A DNA stretch of 64,000 nucleotides from Salipaludibacillus sp047795645 (lineage in GTDB: Bacteria; Bacillota; Bacilli; Bacillales; Salisediminibacteriaceae): contig NZ_CP181045.1 in the NCBI RefSeq assembly GCF_047795645.1, forward strand, positions 2,046,001-2,110,000, given 5' to 3'. The notes below the pieces were generated by a model. That model worked only from the letters and a program-made list of their open reading frames with translations, ran no database searches and had not been told where the DNA came from. Positions 9,245-18,086 of the stretch are shown in pieces; the stretch's first letter is position 1, and each line of letters begins with the position of its first letter. Both the position numbers and the translations under genes were made by a program.

Positions 9245-10642
9245 TTAGGACACGCCAGCTCCTCCTTTTAAATGATGACACGCTTTTTCATAGGCATTCA
9301 GTGTAATTAATAACTCTGCTTTGCCATGTGCAGAGGATATACTATACCGATTCAATGGCTTTGTATAGATTCCCTGCTTCATCAATTCAAAGTCTAGTTG
9401 TTTTCTCAATTTGGTATTCGTTTTTTGGAGGTCCCGGTAGTGTCGCAGATTTGTCTCTTGGTTACATACTACATTAAAAATAGAACCAACACCATATGTC
9501 TTGAGAGGTAAACCTGCTTTTCTACCAATTTTCTCAATACCGCTCCTTAATTCATTTGTGTAGAGTAGGATTTGTTCGAAGCTCCTTTCCAATTCGACAA
9601 TGGTAGCTAAACCTGCCGCCAATATTGTTGGGTGCCCATTGTATGTTCCACTGTGAAAGAGAACATCCTTTGCACTCCCATTTCCTTGAGAACCTGCTTC
9701 AAATACATCCGTTCCACGTTTAGGAGAACTAACTTCTAAAATTTCCCTCCTACCTCCAACAAGACCGATCGGAAAACCCGCTCCAATAACTTTACCAAGT
9801 GTTGTAATGTCTGGTGTTACCTGATAAATACTTTGTGCCCCTCCTAAAGCAGAACGAAATCCTGTTTTTACTTCATCATAAATTAACAGGACATGATACC
9901 TTTCTGTCAGCTCTCTTAACTTATCCATAAATTCTTGCTCCGCCTCAATAAAACCTGCTTGAATAGGTTCGATAACTACAGCTGCCAACTCTTTATAGTG
10001 TTTTTGCAATAATTTCTCTACTCCATTTAAATGATTAAATGGTAAGATAATCGGTTCTGAACCATCAACTTCTACTCCCGCTGATTCAGGGACAGGATTA
10101 GGTGTTTCTTCGTCTCCCGATTCGGTTAATGGAGGATTGATACTATACAACATTTCTTTATACCCACCATGATAGTGCCCTTCAAACTTAGCAATTCTTT
10201 TCTTTCCAGTAAATACTTGAGCTAAACGTATTGCAAGTTGCGTTGCCTCTGTCCCTGAATTTGTATAACGCATCTTTTCCATAGAAGGGTATATCTGCTG
10301 AATTTTCTTGGCAAATTCAATTTCTAATTGATGAGGCGTTCCAAATAATAGCGTTCCATTCTTCAAAAATTGATCATTTATTGCCTGAATGACTTGTTTA
10401 TTACCATGTCCTAAGGCAAGAGATCCGAACCCCATTAAATAATCCACATACCAATTTCCATCAACATCTCTTAGCCTTGCACCTTCACCTTTATCCATCA
10501 CTAATGGATAGGGTTCAAAATATTTAATATTCGCAGTAACTCCCCCTGGTAAATACTTGTTAGCTTCATTTATTTGCTTTCCAGATTCTTTGGACTGTAA
10601 TCCAAAATCAATCATAGGATGATCAATTTTTTGAATGGCCAT
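9245..10642 (-). CDS. Class III aminotransferase, glutamate-1-semialdehyde aminomutase-like
   Basis: PLP-dependent fold-type I enzyme of 465 aa. It shows GSA-aminomutase-like features: LPGGVTANIKYFEPYP at the N-terminus, an NSGTEATQLAIRLA cofactor loop, DEVKTGFR, and the Schiff-base lysine in TLGKVIGAGFPIG. It is longer than HemL and carries an acidic insertion (around residues 175-195), and it lies in an RpiR/TRAP context rather than a heme operon. It is therefore more likely a catabolic aminotransferase or aminomutase than the heme enzyme. The ATG at 10642 has AAAGGTGG upstream; an earlier in-frame ATG (10699) falls inside a palindrome and has no ribosome site. It is the first gene of an operon with the regulator. 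Confidence 0.88.
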   Translation of the reverse strand: MAIQKIDHPMIDFGLQSKESGKQINEANKYLPGGVTANIKYFEPYPLVMDKGEGARLRDVDGNWYVDYLMGFGSLALGHGNKQVIQAINDQFLKNGTLLFGTPHQLEIEFAKKIQQIYPSMEKMRYTNSGTEATQLAIRLAQVFTGKKRIAKFEGHYHGGYKEMLYSINPPLTESGDEETPNPVPESAGVEVDGSEPIILPFNHLNGVEKLLQKHYKELAAVVIEPIQAGFIEAEQEFMDKLRELTERYHVLLIYDEVKTGFRSALGGAQSIYQVTPDITTLGKVIGAGFPIGLVGGRREILEVSSPKRGTDVFEAGSQGNGSAKDVLFHSGTYNGHPTILAAGLATIVELERSFEQILLYTNELRSGIEKIGRKAGLPLKTYGVGSIFNVVCNQETNLRHYRDLQKTNTKLRKQLDFELMKQGIYTKPLNRYSISSAHGKAELLITLNAYEKACHHLKGGAGVS

Positions 10643-10681
10643 TTTTCTTATGTTCCACCTTTCTTTCTTAATTTCATTTTT

Positions 10682-10699
10682 ATGAAATATATATTTCAT
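10682..10699. promoter_or_regulatory. 18-bp perfect palindrome, candidate RpiR operator
   Basis: ATGAAATATATATTTCAT reads the same on both strands. It lies 40 bp upstream of the aminotransferase start, in the gap shared with the divergent aminomutase homologue. A further half-site TATATTTCAT occurs near 10801. Position and symmetry suggest the target of the RpiR protein; this is inference. Confidence 0.5.
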
Positions 10700-10902
10700 T
10701 TTATGTTATTTTTACTTGTCTGTGAAGAGAAATCTTGAAATTTTCTACCCTTTTTTTTCATATTAATCATTAAACAAACCTTCATAGAGAAAATGGAGGA
10801 TATATTTCATTCCCTTGTCACAATTGATGATTCCCTCCGTTTTTGACCGATTTTAACGGTTATGTTTAAATGAAGAGAGACTACAAGGAGGAGGATGATT
10901 TC

Positions 10903-12069
10903 ATGGCTCAACCAAAGTACATTATGAATATTGAAAAGGTCCCTCACCTTTCTGATGAGGAAAAAGCAAAGTTAAAAAAGATTACCGAAAAATTCGTCTT
11001 TCGAGTGAATGAATATTATTTAGGATTAATCGATTGGGGAGATCCTCAAGACCCAATTAGAAAACTAGTTATTCCTAACGAGGGAGAATTAGAAGAATAC
11101 GGTCGATGGGATTCCTCTGATGAAGACACAAACTATGTGGTGCCTGGTTGTCAACATAAGTATGATCAAACCGCTCTTCTTATTGTTTCAGAGGTCTGTG
11201 GAGCATACTGTCGCTACTGCTTTAGAAAGCGCTTATTTAGAAATGATATCAAAGAAGCAATGTCAGACGTACAACCTGGAATCGAATATATTAAGGAACA
11301 CCCAGAAATAACAAACGTCCTATTAACAGGCGGTGACTCTCTTATTCTTGCAACAAAAAAATTACGAGGCATTATTGAGCAATTAAGAGAAATTCCTCAC
11401 GTGAAAATAATACGTCTCGGTTCAAAAATGCCAGTATTTAACCCTATGCGCATTTATGAGGACGAAGAATTACTTAAACTGATAAGTGAATATTCAACTC
11501 CTGAGCAACGCATCTACGTGATGGCACACATAAACCACCCCGTGGAGATCACACCAGAAGCAAAAAGAGGCTTTCAAGCATTACATGATGCAGGAGCGAT
11601 TGTCGTAAATCAAACGCCTGTGCTTAGAGGAATTAATGATGATCCGAAAGTTCTAGCAGAATTATTAGATAAACTATCTTGGGCCGGTGTGACACCTTAC
11701 TACTTCTTTATTAATCGCCCTGTCGCAGGAAACAATGATTTTGTACTCTCTTTGAAAGAGGCGTATGAAATCGTTGAGGAGGCAAAAGCTAACACTTCAG
11801 GTCTTGGCAAACGAGTAAGACTATCGATGAGTCATACTTCTGGTAAAATTGAAATACTTGCTATTGACAATGGAAAAGCTTATTTGAAATATCACCAATC
11901 TCGTGATAACAATTACGGCAAATTTATGATTCTTGATTGTCCTGAAGAAGCTTCTTGGTTCGACGATCTTCCAGGAAATGAAGAACATTGGGAAGCTCCA
12001 AAGAAAAAATGGGATGGTTTTGAAGGTGCAAACGACAAAATTGCAGAAAAAGAACTGCCAGTGACATAG
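10903..12069 (+). CDS. KamA-family radical SAM 2,3-aminomutase homologue
   Basis: Radical SAM/PLP enzyme of 388 aa related to lysine 2,3-aminomutase. The [4Fe-4S] cluster motif is C99-x3-C103-x2-C106 (CGAYCRYCFRKR). Arg108 matches the carboxylate-binding Arg134 and Lys315 the PLP lysine (Lys337) of the clostridial enzyme. By alignment from memory, the two Asp residues that hold the lysine epsilon-amino group (293, 330) correspond here to Arg272 and Ser308. The substrate is therefore probably not lysine; an acidic amino acid, as in glutamate 2,3-aminomutase, is plausible. Start ATG 10903 has AAGGAGGAGG upstream. The gene is divergent from the GSA-like aminotransferase and ends in its own terminator. 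Confidence 0.88.
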   Translation: MAQPKYIMNIEKVPHLSDEEKAKLKKITEKFVFRVNEYYLGLIDWGDPQDPIRKLVIPNEGELEEYGRWDSSDEDTNYVVPGCQHKYDQTALLIVSEVCGAYCRYCFRKRLFRNDIKEAMSDVQPGIEYIKEHPEITNVLLTGGDSLILATKKLRGIIEQLREIPHVKIIRLGSKMPVFNPMRIYEDEELLKLISEYSTPEQRIYVMAHINHPVEITPEAKRGFQALHDAGAIVVNQTPVLRGINDDPKVLAELLDKLSWAGVTPYYFFINRPVAGNNDFVLSLKEAYEIVEEAKANTSGLGKRVRLSMSHTSGKIEILAIDNGKAYLKYHQSRDNNYGKFMILDCPEEASWFDDLPGNEEHWEAPKKKWDGFEGANDKIAEKELPVT

Positions 12070-12103
12070 TAATAACCTTGATCCAAAACTAAAACGAAAC
12101 TGT

Positions 12104-12144
12104 AAAAGAGATGACTTTCTCGATGGTCATCTCTTTTATTTTTT
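12104..12144 (+). terminator. Terminator of the aminomutase homologue
   Basis: AAAAGAGATGAC / GTCATCTCTTTT stem followed by ATTTTTT. The 12145-12465 gap behind it holds no recognised gene; a -10-like TACAAT at 12430-12435 may start the next transcript. Confidence 0.85.
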
Positions 12145-12465
12145 CGTCGTTTAGGTGGGACTCTGTTTTTGTAAATAGTTTTTTTGTCTCCTACAGATAA
12201 ATGTTAGGTTGCTACATATAGAACGCCAATTCGTAAATATAAATCAATCCTTCCAACACATAGCGACTCCATTCCGATACATGACACGTTTCGACAAAAT
12301 TCACAGTGTGTTCGCTCTTCCCTTTATAAGCATGATACTTGCAACTGAAAAATCTATCATTTCCTGAGCAAAAAATGAACAATCGGCGCAATTATTCGAT
12401 ATATTATTTCCCCTCGGCACTAACTCTAGTACAATAGACATAGCATCTAATAGTGGAGGTTAATG

Positions 12466-13272
12466 ATGAGACGATTTATATTATTGATAACCGCTATATT
12501 CCTATTCACAGGTTGTGACAATGATTCGTTATTTCAAAATGGTTCATCTCAGAGAACTTCACCACCTATAAATACAACTATTTACAAATCGCCTTTGGCC
12601 ATGTCGGTTGAATCTGTAGTCCACAGTGAAGATTATGTTGACTTTTTATTTATTTTAGAACACGGCAATGGTACATCGATAGCTTCCGACGACTATCAGT
12701 TTCAGTGGCCTAAATATGTATCAGATGAGGATGAAACAATTTATAAAGTTGAGAGTGTAGAATACAGTCACAGTGAAATCAGCAATCAACCTTTAGAAAA
12801 TCATCAACTCGCAGTAACACTAAGGGTTAGTCCACCTCCTCCCAAAGGAACCCATGATAAACTCGTGCATGTTCCGTTGTATATTGTGCCAAGGTTGTTT
12901 GAAGAAGGATATCCATTCCTCTTAGACGACACAGAAGTCGACTATATTGAAGTTGGTGATCTTGCGCTTCGAAACGTTTTAATTGATGAAAACATCGTTA
13001 CGTTTGATCTCAGAGATTTACACCCAAATCAAAATAAAAATAATCTCGCTTATATATTTTCTAGGTTTCAAGACGATCAAGAAATATATCCGATGTTTTC
13101 AAGAGTTGATCCTGAACAGAACCATCTGAATGTTGAATTAGAATTCGTGCAAAATATTTCCATTCCTGCACGATTTTCTATTGAAAGAACAACAGTAGAT
13201 TTACCTGAGTGGCGGTTTTCTTTCAATATTCCATTTAATATTGAGGAAGTACCGTTAGATAGACATAAATAG
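12466..13272 (+). CDS. Putative lipoprotein of unknown function
   Basis: A 268-aa protein starting with a basic residue pair, a hydrophobic stretch and the lipobox FTGC (Cys about residue 17), so probably a membrane-anchored lipoprotein. The mature part is hydrophilic, rich in Asp/Glu/Asn and probably beta-strand-rich; no family was recognised. Of two adjacent ATGs, 12466 has the better distance to GGAGG. It stands alone: terminators bound it on both sides, and the one behind it overlaps its stop codon and faces a convergent gene. Confidence 0.75.
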   Translation: MRRFILLITAIFLFTGCDNDSLFQNGSSQRTSPPINTTIYKSPLAMSVESVVHSEDYVDFLFILEHGNGTSIASDDYQFQWPKYVSDEDETIYKVESVEYSHSEISNQPLENHQLAVTLRVSPPPPKGTHDKLVHVPLYIVPRLFEEGYPFLLDDTEVDYIEVGDLALRNVLIDENIVTFDLRDLHPNQNKNNLAYIFSRFQDDQEIYPMFSRVDPEQNHLNVELEFVQNISIPARFSIERTTVDLPEWRFSFNIPFNIEEVPLDRHK

Positions 13273-13299
13273 GCACCTAATAGGTGCCTATTTATGTCT
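13261..13299. terminator. Bidirectional terminator with an 18-bp perfect stem
   Basis: AGACATAAATAGGCACCT (13261-13278) pairs perfectly with 13282-13299 around a three-base loop. It includes the stop codon of the lipoprotein gene and lies just behind the stop of the convergent gene, serving both. Confidence 0.85.
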
Positions 13300-13309
13300 G
13301 CTTTATTGC

Positions 13310-13825
13310 TTAATCAAAATCATCATCATGTTCTTCCGGTAAATACCCCTGTTGAGGCATCGTTCCTGGATAACCTTGAAATTGTTGATTATTATATTCA
13401 TTGTTTTGATCTGGCAATAGAGGTGCACCCTCAACACCATGTAGTCCCGGTGACATTTGGTGATGAGGGTAACCATATCCTGGCATTTGCGTTCCATATT
13501 GTTGCATTGGTTGCATATTCACCTGTCCTTGCCCCATTGGAGCTTGTGGGTAACCTGGATGTGGTTGCATATTCATCTGTTGCCCATGCGGTTGCTGAAC
13601 GCCTCCTACCATTTGATGATGTTGCTGTGGATATCCTTGAGGTTGCTGTTGATATGGTGTGTAGCCCATTCCTTCATGTGATGGCTGCATCATTGATGGA
13701 TAGCCTGTCTGAGCTCCCATTACCTGCATAGGCTGTTGTTGATACCCGCTGTATGGTGTAAAAGGTTGCGAAGTATGACCAGTAGCTCCTTGTATTCCTT
13801 TTTTCTGTTGGCATTTGCAATTCAT
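13310..13825 (-). CDS. Gln/Met/Gly/Pro/Tyr-rich low-complexity protein, possible spore coat protein
   Basis: A 171-aa protein beginning MNCKCQQKKG and then built almost entirely from Gln, Pro, Gly, Tyr, Met and His with loose repeats such as QQQPQGYPQQHHQM and HPGYPQAPMGQGQ; it ends acidic (EEHDDDFD). There is no signal peptide or membrane segment. Composition and the short Cys-containing head resemble spore coat or crust proteins of Bacillaceae, but no specific Cot family was recognised. Start ATG has AAGGGG upstream. The codons favour Gln/Met usage on this strand; an opposite-strand frame at 13294-13731 is its mirror. Role is inferred from composition only. Confidence 0.7.
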   Translation of the reverse strand: MNCKCQQKKGIQGATGHTSQPFTPYSGYQQQPMQVMGAQTGYPSMMQPSHEGMGYTPYQQQPQGYPQQHHQMVGGVQQPHGQQMNMQPHPGYPQAPMGQGQVNMQPMQQYGTQMPGYGYPHHQMSPGLHGVEGAPLLPDQNNEYNNQQFQGYPGTMPQQGYLPEEHDDDFD

Positions 13826-14043
13826 TTAGTAAACCCCTTCCCCTCTTAGTTCCTTATGAATTCATGCTACTTTTCACAGAAAGCCATGATTCACTTCATC
13901 CTATGAGCATTAAAGAAAAATGTGACAATACCCTGATTCACTTGCCGTGCCTCGCTCAAGAAATATTCTAAAGAATCTATAAATTTTGATAGAATTTAAG
14001 ATATGGTATGATAACATTAGATTTTTGAACGGAGGAATTGAAG

Positions 14044-15792
14044 ATGAACATAATAGTTACTACTTTAAATGCCAAATATATTCATACTAGTTTAGCACTT
14101 CGCCTGCTGAAAGCTTATGCTGAGCCTGAGTATAGCATAGAAATGTGTGAATTCACGATAAAAGATCCAGAAATGAATGTCGTATCTGACTTATATATGA
14201 AACATCCGGATGTAATTGGATTCAGTTGCTACATTTGGAATATTGAAAAAACGATCCAAATCGTAAAAATGCTAAAAAAAGTCATGCCCAACACGGCTCT
14301 CATACTTGGTGGTCCGGAAGTCTCATACGACACGTTACAATGGATGGAGCGCGTACCAGAAATTGATATGATCATACGTGGCGAAGGTGAAGAAACATTT
14401 AAGCAAGCCTTAACAGCAATTGATAATAAACAATCGTTACATAAGGTTGGAAGTCTTGCTTTTCGAGAAAACAACCAGATCATCCTTACGCCGGAGAAAG
14501 CAAATTTAAATATTAATACGATAGCGAGCCCTTACCGATTTAAAGAGGATGTGGAAGAATTAAGCAAACGTATAGTATATTTTGAAACAAGTCGAGGGTG
14601 TCCTTTTCAATGTTCATTTTGTCTTTCATCGATTGAAGTTGGCGTCCGTTATTTTGATATTGAGAAGGTAAAGCAAGACATCCTTTATTTAATAGCTAAT
14701 GGTGCAAAAATGATTAAGTTTGTTGATCGGACGTTTAATATCAAACGTGACTATGCGTTGGAGATGTTCCAATTTTTAATCGATAATCATCAAGGATGCG
14801 AATTTCAATTTGAAATTACAGCAGATATCATGCGACCAGAAGTACTCGAGTTTTTAAATGAAAATGCACCTGCAGGCGTTTTCCGTTTTGAAATAGGTGT
14901 CCAGTCCACGAATGACAACACAAATATTCTAGTCAAACGAAGACAAAATTTCTCAAAACTCTCTCGTACAGTTAGGCTTATTAAAGAAGGTGGAAAAATT
15001 GACCAACACCTTGATTTAATCGCTGGATTACCCGAAGAAGATTATGGATCGTTTAAAAATACATTTAATGATGTAATCGCTCTTCAACCAGAAGAACTTC
15101 AACTTGGCTTCCTGAAAATGTTACGAGGTACCGGGATGCGAGCAATGGCGGAGGAGTACGGGTATAAATATATGGATCATGCTCCTTATGAAATCCTATC
15201 TAACCGAATATTGAGCTTTGATGAAGTTGTACGGATTAAAAGAGTAGAAGATATTTTGGAGAAATATTGGAATGATCAACGTCTTAACCATACAGTTAAC
15301 TATCTCATTCACCATGAGTTTGACACTCCGTTTGATTTCTTTCAACAGTTCGGGGACTACTGGCATAAAAATGGCTGGGGAAAAATTGGTCATCAATTTG
15401 AAGATTTATTTACTCGATTAACTAAGTTCCTCGATCACCATGGAATTTCACAACCTGGCATTGTTCACGGACTAATGAAAATAGATTACATCATCCATTT
15501 CAGGCAAATGCCTAGAAAGATTTGGTGGGTTGATCGGTTTAGCAAAGAAGAAAAAATCGCTATTCGTTCCCATGCGAAACAAAATATGCCTGCAATAGAT
15601 CATTTTGTTAACGATGCAAAAACGATGTCCAAACATGTCCTTGTCGAATCAATCACCTTTAATTTAGAAACATATTTATCTGAAGGGACAATCATTTACG
15701 AGGAAGGTCTTCTATTTGCGATTTTTGAACCAAACAAAGGAACACCGCAGTTACATTATTTAGCGAAAGAATTAAACCTGAATTATTCATAA
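14044..15792 (+). CDS. B12-binding-domain radical SAM protein (DUF4080 type)
   Basis: A 582-aa protein with an N-terminal Rossmann-like B12-binding-type domain (about residues 1-135; IGFSCYIWNIEKT, ILGGPEVSYD, IIRGEGEETF), a radical SAM barrel with ETSRGCPFQCSFCLSS (C-x3-C-x2-C, about 183-192), and a C-terminal DUF4080-like region. Members are common in Firmicutes and their reaction is unknown; methylation or rearrangement chemistry is the general expectation. The classical cobalamin DxHxxG motif is not apparent, so B12 binding is uncertain. ATG 14044 has GGAGG eight bases upstream. A copy of the two-hairpin repeat follows the gene. Confidence 0.88.
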   Translation: MNIIVTTLNAKYIHTSLALRLLKAYAEPEYSIEMCEFTIKDPEMNVVSDLYMKHPDVIGFSCYIWNIEKTIQIVKMLKKVMPNTALILGGPEVSYDTLQWMERVPEIDMIIRGEGEETFKQALTAIDNKQSLHKVGSLAFRENNQIILTPEKANLNINTIASPYRFKEDVEELSKRIVYFETSRGCPFQCSFCLSSIEVGVRYFDIEKVKQDILYLIANGAKMIKFVDRTFNIKRDYALEMFQFLIDNHQGCEFQFEITADIMRPEVLEFLNENAPAGVFRFEIGVQSTNDNTNILVKRRQNFSKLSRTVRLIKEGGKIDQHLDLIAGLPEEDYGSFKNTFNDVIALQPEELQLGFLKMLRGTGMRAMAEEYGYKYMDHAPYEILSNRILSFDEVVRIKRVEDILEKYWNDQRLNHTVNYLIHHEFDTPFDFFQQFGDYWHKNGWGKIGHQFEDLFTRLTKFLDHHGISQPGIVHGLMKIDYIIHFRQMPRKIWWVDRFSKEEKIAIRSHAKQNMPAIDHFVNDAKTMSKHVLVESITFNLETYLSEGTIIYEEGLLFAIFEPNKGTPQLHYLAKELNLNYS

Positions 15793-15819
15793 TTCTCCTC
15801 TCAATTACGTCACTCTAGG

Positions 15820-15915
15820 TTAGAAAAACTTGGCTTGTCGCCAAGTCCTTGGCGAAAGACAAGTTTTTCTTATACTTTAATCCTTTAGCGAAGTTAAATA
15901 TTTTTAAAGTATAAA
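15820..15915 (+). repeat. Two-hairpin intergenic repeat, copy A
   Basis: First hairpin: AAAAACTTGGCTTGTCGCCA-type arm pairs with TTGGCGAAAGACAAGTTTTT. Second hairpin: TTATACTTTAA pairs with TTAAAGTATAA around a loop containing CCTTTAGCGAAGTTAAA. Near-identical copies occur at 22145-22243 (same strand) and 27394-27493 (opposite strand). It lies 27 bp behind the stop of the DUF4080 gene and may terminate it. Confidence 0.75.
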
Positions 15916-15993
15916 ATAACAACTAGGGAAGCCGATTAATTTATGATCGATTTCCCTATTCCTTTTAATACATTTCTTTTGTAACTCCATAAC

Positions 15994-16575
15994 CTATATC
16001 AAACTAGAACAAAAACCTTCTATTGATTTCAACATTTCCTGTCTTTCCTCATCAGATTTCTGAATGACATCACCAAAATGAACCACACCATCTAACTTAA
16101 GACCACAAAATTGAAGTGTACTTTTGTCAATCAATGTAACCATATGTTCATACATTTGTGATTCAACAAACTCCTCTTCTGGAGCTCCTGTCGTAAAAAT
16201 TAAAGAGGCTTTTTTATTATTCAACAATGGAATCGGTGATTCGCCTTCCAACTCATAGGCAAACCCGAAAGAAAACACTCGGTCAATATAACCTTTACCG
16301 ATAGCAGGAAATCCTCCCCACCAAACTGGAAATACAAAAAACAGTCGATCCGCCCAAGAAATCATTTCTTGTTCAGCCAAATTGTCATCGCGATAGAGGC
16401 CATCTTGACTTTCCTTATATTCCTGCCATGAAAGCTGAGAATCAAACGCTTCAGCATATAAATTTTTAACTCTAACGGTATGGTTCAACTCTTTTAATGA
16501 TTTCACTAATTCATTTAAAATTGATCCATTAAAACTGTCTTTTGAAGGGTGCATAAAAATAATGTAACTATTCAC
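15994..16575 (-). CDS. NAD(P)H:quinone reductase-like flavodoxin-fold protein
   Basis: A 193-aa flavoprotein of the NQO1/KefG/YwrO family (flavodoxin fold). Visible elements are the N-terminal HPSKDSFNGSILNEL phosphate-binding loop, FFVFPVWWGGFPAIGKGYIDRVF around residues 80-105, and IFTTGAP further on. Such enzymes reduce quinones or nitro-compounds by two electrons using FMN/FAD, often for protection against electrophiles. Start is GTG with GGAGG eight bases upstream. It is monocistronic as far as can be seen. Confidence 0.85.
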   Translation of the reverse strand: MNSYIIFMHPSKDSFNGSILNELVKSLKELNHTVRVKNLYAEAFDSQLSWQEYKESQDGLYRDDNLAEQEMISWADRLFFVFPVWWGGFPAIGKGYIDRVFSFGFAYELEGESPIPLLNNKKASLIFTTGAPEEEFVESQMYEHMVTLIDKSTLQFCGLKLDGVVHFGDVIQKSDEERQEMLKSIEGFCSSLI

Positions 16576-16862
16576 CTTTCGTTCCTCCCCCTGTTCGTCT
16601 AAGTACTTGTCTTGTGCCTACATCATAAACTTTCAGAAGCGCAATTAATAGTTCGCCATCAATTGAAGTACTTCCATACTTTCTTACTAATATCGATTCA
16701 AAAAAACTAACATTAATATAAATCAACTTTGTTTATCTTGTCATCACCATGTCTCTTCAAATAATGGAATATCGATTTGTGTCAACAAAACTATCGTCCC
16801 CAAATTTTTTTGACACAAAACCAAAATGTTAAAGGAGAAGGTCGCAAATCGACTTTCTCCTT

Positions 16863-17903
16863 TTACGCTGGATTTTTTATTGGTTTTCCAAAATAATATC
16901 CTTGCGCCAAATCTACTAGTGGTTTAATCGCGTTAAATTCTTCGATCGTTTCAATACCTTCAGCTAACAAAATTGTCCCCATTGCCTTAGTGATTTCACT
17001 AAGTTGTTTAATTTTCTCTAACTTAGCTGCACTTTGATGACAGTTTTGAATTAATTCCCTATCTATCTTCGCATAGTCAGGTTTCAACTCTTTCAACAAT
17101 TCAATTGTTGCATAACCCGATCCAATATCATCCAACGCAATCTTCATGCCAGCCTTCTGATAAGTATCAAAAATATTTTTTAGATGAGACACTTCTTTTA
17201 TTTTTTCAGTTTCTACAACTTCAAAAATTAAATCTTGAGGATCTACACCATATTCTTTCACTGCAGCAAACGTTGTATTTAAACAATGCTGAGGATCATA
17301 AATAGAAGATGGTAAAAAATTAATAAATTGCTTCATCCCTGTTGGTAAAAAGTGAGATGCAGTTTTGATAGATGTTATACGAGCTTGACTGTCTAACATC
17401 GATTGCAATCCCGTATGTTGAGCAAATAAAAATAGTTCTCCAGGGTGAAAGGTATATATTTTACTATTTGGTCTAAGTAGAAACTCATACCCAATTACTT
17501 GTTGATCCTTTGTAGCTATAATTGGTTGCATAAACGATTGAAATAACTGTTCTTGAATAATTTTAACAAATATAGGATTTTTAATAATTAACGATAATTG
17601 GCTGAAAGGGTATTCCTCCATTTGATATATAGGATCTTGATTTTTCCCCACTAGCATACCCTTACATTTATCTAATTGTTCGTCCGATAAAATAGATTGT
17701 ATGATACAAGTGTAACGTTGTAGCTGCTTCCACGTGTCATAAGTGATATGTATGTGATTAAAAGAAGAATAAATGTGATGACTCCCAATCTCTTCAAATC
17801 GTCTACTAATTTCACCTCTTACACGATCATCATTTATAGATATCTTTAATACTCCTTCATTCATCAAAGGAATTTTTTTCTGACAAAAGTGACAAGAATT
17901 CAT
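16863..17903 (-). CDS. EAL-domain protein, probable c-di-GMP phosphodiesterase
   Basis: A 346-aa cytoplasmic protein. Residues 1-100 are not recognised and start with a Cys pair (CHFC). Residues 105-340 form an EAL domain: the signature is EFLLR rather than EALLR, with INFLP, FEVVET, ALDDIGSGYA, KIDRELI, AEGIETIEE and QGYYFGKP. The metal- and substrate-binding acidic residues and the catalytic Lys and Glu appear present, so hydrolysis of c-di-GMP is likely. ATG 17903 is preferred because AGGTGA precedes it. A hairpin (about 16829-16862) directly follows the stop and probably terminates the transcript. Confidence 0.85.
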   Translation of the reverse strand: MNSCHFCQKKIPLMNEGVLKISINDDRVRGEISRRFEEIGSHHIYSSFNHIHITYDTWKQLQRYTCIIQSILSDEQLDKCKGMLVGKNQDPIYQMEEYPFSQLSLIIKNPIFVKIIQEQLFQSFMQPIIATKDQQVIGYEFLLRPNSKIYTFHPGELFLFAQHTGLQSMLDSQARITSIKTASHFLPTGMKQFINFLPSSIYDPQHCLNTTFAAVKEYGVDPQDLIFEVVETEKIKEVSHLKNIFDTYQKAGMKIALDDIGSGYATIELLKELKPDYAKIDRELIQNCHQSAAKLEKIKQLSEITKAMGTILLAEGIETIEEFNAIKPLVDLAQGYYFGKPIKNPA

Positions 17904-18086
17904 ATTATTCACCTGCTTTTACAATTTTGATCATATTAGAAGAATTGTGTCATTTTTATGAAGAAACACTTCTAAATACAATAGTCCCTTTCATTATAAC
18001 AAACTTATGAATAAAAAGGACCATTTAATCACATATTTATAGTTAAAATAAAATAATTCATTTAAAAGTGAATCCTTATACCCATT

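Noticed and set aside
9245..10642. Identification as hemL (heme biosynthesis)
   Set aside because: It is longer than HemL, has an acidic insertion and lies with an RpiR regulator and a TRAP transporter, not with hem genes.
13294..13731. 145-codon open frame on the plus strand with a His/Val/Leu-rich product
   Set aside because: It is the antisense mirror of the Gln/Met-rich gene on the minus strand, whose biased codons leave the opposite frame open; the real gene has a ribosome site and a sensible protein start.
15820..15915. Repeat considered as a c-di-GMP riboswitch because EAL/GGDEF genes are near two copies
   Set aside because: It lacks the conserved GEMM motifs and sits at gene 3' ends rather than in leaders.
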